DNA of 64,000 nt from Flavobacteriales bacterium UBA6057 (GTDB lineage Bacteria > Bacteroidota > Bacteroidia > Flavobacteriales_G > Salibacteraceae). The translations under genes were made by a program, and so were the position numbers. The stretch covers positions 124,001 to 188,000 of the forward strand of contig DIYJ01000009.1 of the NCBI GenBank assembly GCA_002428995.1, read 5' to 3'. Under the pieces are notes generated by a model. It had not been told where the DNA came from, searched no databases, and worked only from the letters and a program-made list of their open reading frames with translations. Positions 58,895 through 64,000 of the stretch are shown here, in pieces; within the stretch, counting starts at the first letter, position 1; each line of letters begins with the position of its first letter.

Positions 58895-61800
58895 TCAGCG
58901 GATGAGCATGAATACTCCGCTGGCTTCTTCCTGAACTTGCGCACCTTTTTCGATGCCGCGATATTCCAGTTTCCAGGCGTAGCTTCCAACGGGCGCAGGA
59001 GTCTTGTCCTTGAAACCATTCCAGCTTTCTTCAGCATCCCTGGACTCGAAAATCAGCTGTCCCCAGCGATCATAAATCCAGAGGTGATATCGGCTGAGCT
59101 GGCAGTCAAACTTGAGGAAGAATTCATCGTTGAGCCCATCACCATCCGGATGGAAGGCTTTTGGAGCCCATACCTGACATTCACAGCGATCGAGCGTAAC
59201 AGTTTCGGTGGTCGTTCCGCACAAGTGGTCTGCTGACACACTATAGGTACCTGCTGAATCCACGACATAGGCTGACTGTGTAGAGCCATCCTGCCATCGG
59301 TAATGATAGAATTCAGGGCTGGAAGCATCCAGCATGATGAAATCACCGATGCAGTAGTAAGCCGGAGCGTCAAACTCGATGACGGGTGGCGGAGCAATGG
59401 CAACCACAATAGAATCTCCTGAAGTACAGAAACCGTCTCCAGCGGCCAGGCGATAGACGCCAGAATCGGAAACACTGATGGATGTGGTAGTATCACCATT
59501 GGACCAATTGAACACGGTAAGATTAGTGTCTCTGGCTTGCAGCGAAATCATGTCATCCGGGCAAATAATTGTATCACCACTTCCAAGGTCCACGTTTGGC
59601 TGAGGGCGCAGTCCAATGGTAATGGTATCGCTGCCAACGCATACTTCATTGGTGATCTCAGCCCAGAACGTAACGGGTTCCTTGATTTCGAAGCGTTGAT
59701 CAAAGACATTAGAGCCATCGTGCCACTCATAGGCGGCCAGCGGCAGTTGAGAACGAATATCAAACTTCAGCGTGTCGCCATAGCAAGCCGCAGTATCGGC
59801 TCCCAGATCCACGACCGGAATCTTATAGAAATAGACTTGCGCATCTGTTTCAGCAAAGCAGAGACCGTCTGTCACCGTCACTTCGAAGGAGCTGTTTTCA
59901 GTGACGATCAACGAAGGACTCTGACTCCCGGTGTTCCATTCAAAGCCAGTGATGTTACCACTGCTGGACACTTGCAACTCTACGGTATCGCCCTCGCATA
60001 CGTGACGATCGTCTCCGAGGGATACGGTCAGCTCTGGATATTCACCGATTTGCACAGAATCCCTGATCGTACAATTGGAATCACTGACCTGTACCCAATA
60101 AAGCCCTTGTATGGAGGCGTTGATTTGTGCACTCGCTTCGCCTGTGTTCCATTGATAACTCACAAACGGGTTACCCAGATTGGCAGAAAGAGGAACTGCC
60201 TCGTCAATGCAGAAGCTTGTGTCAGGACCAAGATCAGCTGTAGGGTAGAAGATCAGATCGTAGAATACGGTGTCGCTCAACTCGCAGAAACCATCTGTCA
60301 CCGTCAGCATAAAGGTGTCCGTACTGTCTACGGCAATGGTAGGCGTTGTTTCTCCGGTTGACCACGAATAGGTGGTGGCGTTTTGAGTGACGGGAACGAT
60401 GGGGACTTGCGTTTCGTAGCAGAATTTCTCATCCGGCCCGAGATCAAGCTGCAGGGCTGGCAAGTAGGATATACTGATCGTGTCTGCGTAGGAACAGGCA
60501 CCTGAATCTGTTACGGTAACGCTATAGGTTCCGCTTGCTGTAGTGAGCAGAGTAGAATCCGTGGAGTTATCATCCCAGAGGAAGGTTAATCCCGAAGGAA
60601 GGCCGGGGTCCAGCAGGAGGCTGTCATACGAACAGATGCTGGTGTCCGGACCAAGCGAGAGATCGAAGGGGTAGAAGAAATCTACCAGAATGGTGTCGGT
60701 GAGCGTGTCACACTCTCCGTACACCGTCACAGAAACCACAGAGTCTTGTGTAACCGTAAGTGCAGAGTCCGTAGATCCATCGTGCCACAAGAAGGTTGCA
60801 AACGGCTGATCAACAACCAGAGTGATAGAGTCTCCAACACACAGCGCAGTGTCGTTGCCAAGGTCGAGGACGGGCTGAGGATAGATGAAGACTTGGTGCA
60901 ATTGAGAATCTACAATGGAATCCTGGTAGGCGTACAATGTCACGGTAAACGTTCCTGTATCGCTGAATACATGCCAGGCTTCCAGGCCGCTTGTATCGTT
61001 GGAAGAGCCAGACCCAGGATCACCAAAGTTCCAGAATGCAGAGTCTATGCCCGCGGTGTCGATGGTGAAATGAGTGCTGTCTCCAAAGCACGTGAATTCA
61101 TAGGAGAAGTCCGTATTGAAGAAGCTTTGGATGAAGGCGGGCAAGCCCAGTCGGCAAGTACCGGTAATGGGCACCGTGCCAAATGTGAAATTACAACCGG
61201 CTCCAAGCGTATTTGGATCGTGGATCACACTGAGTGCATTTCCAGAGAAGTGTCCAGAATAGATTTTACCATCCGGCCCCAGCTGAAGTGCCGAACCAAA
61301 GACACCCGTTTGTTGGAACACCACAAACTTGCTCGCGTTTACAGCAGCTGCACTGCCAAGGGTGATATCAAACTGGCTGATCGCTCCACCTCCGCCAGCA
61401 GTATGGATGTACAAAACCTGACTATTAGGCGAGAATTCTACTCCGTAAGGAAAATTGGTGGCCCATGGTCCGGGAAGCAGGATAGGGTTAGATACAATCC
61501 CTGTTGAATTGTCGAAATCGAAGAGTTCTCCTGTTCCGCTGTTTACATAGTTCGCAATGGCCAGCCTGGAGCCGTCCGGTGATATCTTCATGGAACCGAT
61601 GGACTGCGAATGAACAGTGCCAACCGTACTCACCACGGCCGTTGTGTTCACACCCGCTCCTGTCAATTCAAATGCGTGGAAGCTTGCATTATTAAACGTA
61701 TGTGTGACTATCCAGTAGCCATTGTTGGTCGCGTTTTTCGTGGCGGTGAGCTTCTCGGTTGTTCCATTCAGAAGCAAGATGTTTTTCTGTCCGGTCACTA

Positions 61801-62209
61801 CGGCTCCATTGCCGGAGTTCAGGGACATATCTACTACAGAGTAGCTCAATGTGTTCCACAGCGTGAAAACGTAATAGATGTTTGGATTGCTTGGAGAAGG
61901 AACAATAACCCCAGATTGTGTGGAGCTGGCGTTACCTGATAATCCGGTTCCGTTGGGCATGACCGTGTGGTTCTGGTCATAAATGGTGCTTCCATCTGTG
62001 TAAAACAACAGGTTTCCCTGGTTATCTGAGATAGAGGAGCAGCCTTCAAAAGTGGACAGTTGCCCTAAAGAGTTGGACACCGGATTCACGCTGTTAGGGA
62101 AGTGAATACCGGCATTGATACCAAAATACCACCAATCGGCTTCGCTCTGCGCGCGCACCAGAATGGCGCTGATAAGGAAAACGAACAGGGTTGTGCTTCG
62201 CAAGTACAT
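58895..62209 (-). CDS. Propeller protein with T9SS type B sorting domain, long paralogue
   Basis: The 1,104-residue protein has the same layout as its downstream neighbour: a signal peptide, a propeller-like region (FGINAGIHFPNSVNPV, GCSSISDNQGNLLFYTDG), a PKD-like module (about 380-450), then eight Ig-like repeats. Each repeat opens with a D/SLG-D/P-D…C motif, for example LGNDTALCVGDSITL, LGPDTSICSYDSLLL and LGPDTSFCIDEAVPL. A type B sorting domain (PKAFHPDGDGLNDEF, LWIYDRWGQLIF) closes it. The spacing to the shorter copy is 136 nt. Repeat number is the main difference, so the pair seems to come from duplication followed by repeat expansion or loss. Confidence 0.87.
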   Translation of the reverse strand: MYLRSTTLFVFLISAILVRAQSEADWWYFGINAGIHFPNSVNPVSNSLGQLSTFEGCSSISDNQGNLLFYTDGSTIYDQNHTVMPNGTGLSGNASSTQSGVIVPSPSNPNIYYVFTLWNTLSYSVVDMSLNSGNGAVVTGQKNILLLNGTTEKLTATKNATNNGYWIVTHTFNNASFHAFELTGAGVNTTAVVSTVGTVHSQSIGSMKISPDGSRLAIANYVNSGTGELFDFDNSTGIVSNPILLPGPWATNFPYGVEFSPNSQVLYIHTAGGGGAISQFDITLGSAAAVNASKFVVFQQTGVFGSALQLGPDGKIYSGHFSGNALSVIHDPNTLGAGCNFTFGTVPITGTCRLGLPAFIQSFFNTDFSYEFTCFGDSTHFTIDTAGIDSAFWNFGDPGSGSSNDTSGLEAWHVFSDTGTFTVTLYAYQDSIVDSQLHQVFIYPQPVLDLGNDTALCVGDSITLVVDQPFATFLWHDGSTDSALTVTQDSVVSVTVYGECDTLTDTILVDFFYPFDLSLGPDTSICSYDSLLLDPGLPSGLTFLWDDNSTDSTLLTTASGTYSVTVTDSGACSYADTISISYLPALQLDLGPDEKFCYETQVPIVPVTQNATTYSWSTGETTPTIAVDSTDTFMLTVTDGFCELSDTVFYDLIFYPTADLGPDTSFCIDEAVPLSANLGNPFVSYQWNTGEASAQINASIQGLYWVQVSDSNCTIRDSVQIGEYPELTVSLGDDRHVCEGDTVELQVSSSGNITGFEWNTGSQSPSLIVTENSSFEVTVTDGLCFAETDAQVYFYKIPVVDLGADTAACYGDTLKFDIRSQLPLAAYEWHDGSNVFDQRFEIKEPVTFWAEITNEVCVGSDTITIGLRPQPNVDLGSGDTIICPDDMISLQARDTNLTVFNWSNGDTTTSISVSDSGVYRLAAGDGFCTSGDSIVVAIAPPPVIEFDAPAYYCIGDFIMLDASSPEFYHYRWQDGSTQSAYVVDSAGTYSVSADHLCGTTTETVTLDRCECQVWAPKAFHPDGDGLNDEFFLKFDCQLSRYHLWIYDRWGQLIFESRDAEESWNGFKDKTPAPVGSYAWKLEYRGIEKGAQVQEEASGVFMLIR

Positions 62210-62355
62210 GTTAAGAGGGACGCTGATATGTGGTAAAGGTAGCCGCTTTAATCAAACATTTTCAAGGAATTAGCTCGACAAACGGTTTTGAGCTGCGTGT
62301 AAAAGATGGATTACTGTCGATGAATCGATTTTCAAGATGTTAAAATTAACGACTT

Positions 62356-62382
62356 AGTTATATAACTATGAATTTAGTTGTA
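62356..62382 (+). promoter_or_regulatory. Candidate BlaI operator and promoter region
   Basis: A perfect 12-bp palindrome, agttatataact (62356-62367), is followed by ttagttgta (62374-62382), a near copy of the left half (ttagttata at 62354-62362). TATCATTG at 62381-62388 is one mismatch from the -7 consensus. The palindrome therefore covers the expected -33 region, where a BlaI/MecI-type repressor would block transcription of its own gene (62393). Confidence 0.6.
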
Positions 62383-62392
62383 TCATTGCTTC

Positions 62393-62788
62393 ATGAAGGG
62401 AAAATTGAAAGAGCTTACAAAAGCAGAGGAGCAGGTGATGCATCACCTGTGGGAACTGGACAAGGCATTTGTGAAAGACATTTTAGCGCGAATGCCTGAA
62501 CCTAAACCTGCTTACAACACTGTCAGCACCATCGTGCGGATTTTGGAAGAGAAGGGTTTTGTTGCGCACAGAGCCTACGGCAAAACGCACGAATACTATC
62601 CGTTGATCTCGAAAGAGGATTACAGTCGGTTTACAACTGGTAACCTGGTATCAAACTACTTCAACGGTTCGGCCAAAGACCTGGTTTCTTTTTTCGTTCG
62701 CGAGCGAAAACTGGATGTCAGCGATCTGGACGAGATTCTGAAGGCGATGGAAAAAGGAGAGCAAAACCGCCCTCCATCCAAAGAATGA
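62393..62788 (+). CDS. BlaI/MecI/CopY-family repressor
   Basis: The 131-residue protein has a winged-helix domain (about 5-80; LTKAEEQVMHHLWELDKAF, PKPAYNTVSTIVRILEEKGF, with the wing around AYGKTHEYYPL) and a dimerisation tail. BlaI-type repressors sit on TACA/TGTA-like palindromes and are cleaved when a BlaR1-type partner is activated. The partner-type gene follows at 62835, 46 nt downstream, and a candidate operator precedes the start. ATG at 62393 gives MKGKLKELTKAEE, the family start. The cue in Bacteroidota is often not a beta-lactam. Confidence 0.93.
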   Translation: MKGKLKELTKAEEQVMHHLWELDKAFVKDILARMPEPKPAYNTVSTIVRILEEKGFVAHRAYGKTHEYYPLISKEDYSRFTTGNLVSNYFNGSAKDLVSFFVRERKLDVSDLDEILKAMEKGEQNRPPSKE

Positions 62789-62834
62789 CCATCGCTGACT
62801 CAACGCAAGTGTAACGACCTAAAACACGTTTAAC

Positions 62835-64000
62835 ATGACATACCTCATCACGGCAAACCTGGTTTTTACCGCTTTCTTTCTGTGGTACCTGTTGGTATTG
62901 AAGCGGCTCACCTTTTTCTCGCTGAACCGCGGCTACCTTCTGTTCAGTTTGTTCTTTTCCCTTTTGGTTCCGCTGCTGGTGGTGGATTTGCAATGGTTTG
63001 GAGCGGATGCTATTCCGGTAGTAACGCTTCCCGAAATCGTTCTCCGACCAGATTCTGTTCCTGTGCTAAGGCCCGTGGTGGTGACAGCCGGGTGGGTGTA
63101 TGCGCTGGGCGCGACCCTTTTTGCCTTTATCGTGTTGCGCTCGCTTTGGAAGATCCAGCAGTTGACGAGGAGCGCGGAGGAGATGAAAGATCATACCTCT
63201 GAATACTTCGTGAACGATGGATATCACGCGTTCTCCTTTTTCCATCGCATTCAAATCGGACGTGATGTGAACGAGGAAATCCGTGACATGGTGCTTGAGC
63301 ATGAACTCGTGCACAGGCGGCAGTGGCACTCGTTGGACGTTCTATGTTTTGCGTTTGCTCGCATCGTTTGTTGGTTCAATCCCTTCATGCACATGGCAGC
63401 GCGAGAGGTGCAGCTCAATCATGAGTTTCTGGCCGATCGCGAAACTGTAGCGCGCTTTGGAACCGACTACCAGCATAGCCTGCTCAACCAGGCCTTGCAA
63501 ACACAGCTCTTTCCCCTCACCAATTCATTTTTCTCGAAATCAATCATTAAAAAACGCATAATCATGATGAATCAAAAAAGTACCAAAAGGTGGTCGCTGG
63601 CCGCCTACGCCCTGGTAATACCGCTGATTGCGGGAAGCCTGTGGCTCAACTCATGCAGTGAACAGGCCGGTTTGCCTGATGGACAACAAAAGGCCATGAA
63701 CCTCAGTGATGCTATGACCTCTCAAAAGACCGACTACAAAGCCGATGAGGTGGACGAGATTCCCTCTTTTGTGGGTGGTCAGGAGGCCTTGTTGGAATAT
63801 TTCCGGGCAGACTTCAAATACCCGGAAGTGTTGAAAGAGAACAACATTGAAGGACGCGTGGTAATCTCCTTCAACGTAGAGACAGATGGATCACTCACCG
63901 ATGTGAAGGCTTCGGAAAGCGATGACAAGCTGTTGGAGGCACCCGCAGTAGAATTTGTGAAAAAGATGCCCAAATGGAATCCTGGTCAAAAGGACGGCAA
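62835..64000 (+). CDS. M56 (BlaR1-like) peptidase fused to a TonB C-terminal domain, 3' truncated
   Basis: The frame runs from ATG at 62835 to the window end (388 residues, no stop reached). It has transmembrane helices at about 3-22, 34-52, 82-103 and 253-272, and a zinc-peptidase motif His156-Glu157-Leu-Val-His160 with Glu197 in NHEFLAD. After the fourth helix a linker leads to a TonB-C-like domain (about 325-388; KYPEVLKENNIEGRVVISF, …KKMPKWNPGQ). There is no penicillin-binding sensor domain as in BlaR1. It probably cleaves the BlaI repressor upstream, with the TonB-like end reaching outward. This fusion is known in Bacteroidota, from memory. Confidence 0.88.
   Translation, partial: MTYLITANLVFTAFFLWYLLVLKRLTFFSLNRGYLLFSLFFSLLVPLLVVDLQWFGADAIPVVTLPEIVLRPDSVPVLRPVVVTAGWVYALGATLFAFIVLRSLWKIQQLTRSAEEMKDHTSEYFVNDGYHAFSFFHRIQIGRDVNEEIRDMVLEHELVHRRQWHSLDVLCFAFARIVCWFNPFMHMAAREVQLNHEFLADRETVARFGTDYQHSLLNQALQTQLFPLTNSFFSKSIIKKRIIMMNQKSTKRWSLAAYALVIPLIAGSLWLNSCSEQAGLPDGQQKAMNLSDAMTSQKTDYKADEVDEIPSFVGGQEALLEYFRADFKYPEVLKENNIEGRVVISFNVETDGSLTDVKASESDDKLLEAPAVEFVKKMPKWNPGQKDG

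Overview
The window is a 64 kb stretch of chromosome from a member of the Bacteroidota, most probably a free-living, aerobic, marine-type Flavobacteriales species. The evidence is the seven proteins with type IX secretion (T9SS) C-terminal sorting domains (four type A, three type B), bacillithiol synthesis (bshA), TonB-dependent receptors, many Bacteroidota-specific families (DUF5606, DUF6702, DUF4199, DUF2911), TAnnTTTG-type promoter -7 elements, and the near absence of Shine-Dalgarno sequences. There is no rRNA, tRNA, CRISPR array, prophage or intact insertion sequence. Almost all of it reads as ordinary chromosome. Genus and species cannot be read from the sequence.

Layout. 1-632: the end of a truncated gene, then the RNase P RNA gene (rnpB), which is enlarged by two GAAGCTTC-core palindromic hairpins, and its terminator. 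971-5290: a c-di-AMP phosphodiesterase-like 7TM-HD protein, a thiolase and an NlpC/P60 hydrolase. 5483-10019: a lipoprotein plus a T9SS BNR-propeller protein, a candidate structured intergenic element (8825-8936), a small Cys-patterned lipoprotein and a membrane thioredoxin-like protein. 10197-16381: a BtuB-like TonB receptor, clpB, and a GHSLGG lipase. 16690-19539: a compact operon of an unknown soluble protein, a multi-pass membrane protein, a NarL-type histidine kinase and a LuxR response regulator. 19618-27317: DUF2911, a transmembrane TPR-HTH regulator, a T9SS DNRLRE-type protein, and a TonB receptor followed by a beta-propeller phytase (a phytate or phosphate-ester scavenging locus).

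27345-35703 (mostly minus strand): pirin, a YheT hydrolase, DUF1223, DUF1801, a secreted unknown, a second small Cys lipoprotein, bshA, and a GH3/serine-hydrolase fusion whose GH3 catalytic residues look lost. 35814-38454: a small membrane protein, then an overlapping operon of GT2 glycosyltransferase, ECF sigma factor and rsmG. 38592-46349: holA, then an operon joining a solitary HsdR_N-type nuclease fold to two secreted subtilases, then a DUF5606 protein with a histone-H1-like tail. 46357-50408: DUF6702, GT4, a CapD/WbpM-type nucleotide-sugar 4,6-dehydratase and an S4 RNA-binding protein. 50487-62209: a membrane-tethered LuxR regulator with DUF4199, a lectin/SprB-repeat T9SS type B giant, a DMT transporter, an alpha/beta hydrolase, and two paralogous T9SS type B propeller proteins. 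62356-64000: a BlaI-type repressor with a candidate operator and a truncated BlaR1-like M56 peptidase fused to a TonB C-terminal domain.

No single locus is an obvious new defence or mobile system. The most unusual items are the rnpB insertions, the four-gene signalling operon with an unknown first gene, the apparently dead GH3 domain fused to a live-looking serine hydrolase, the folded intergenic element at 8825-8936, and the nuclease-fold/subtilase operon.
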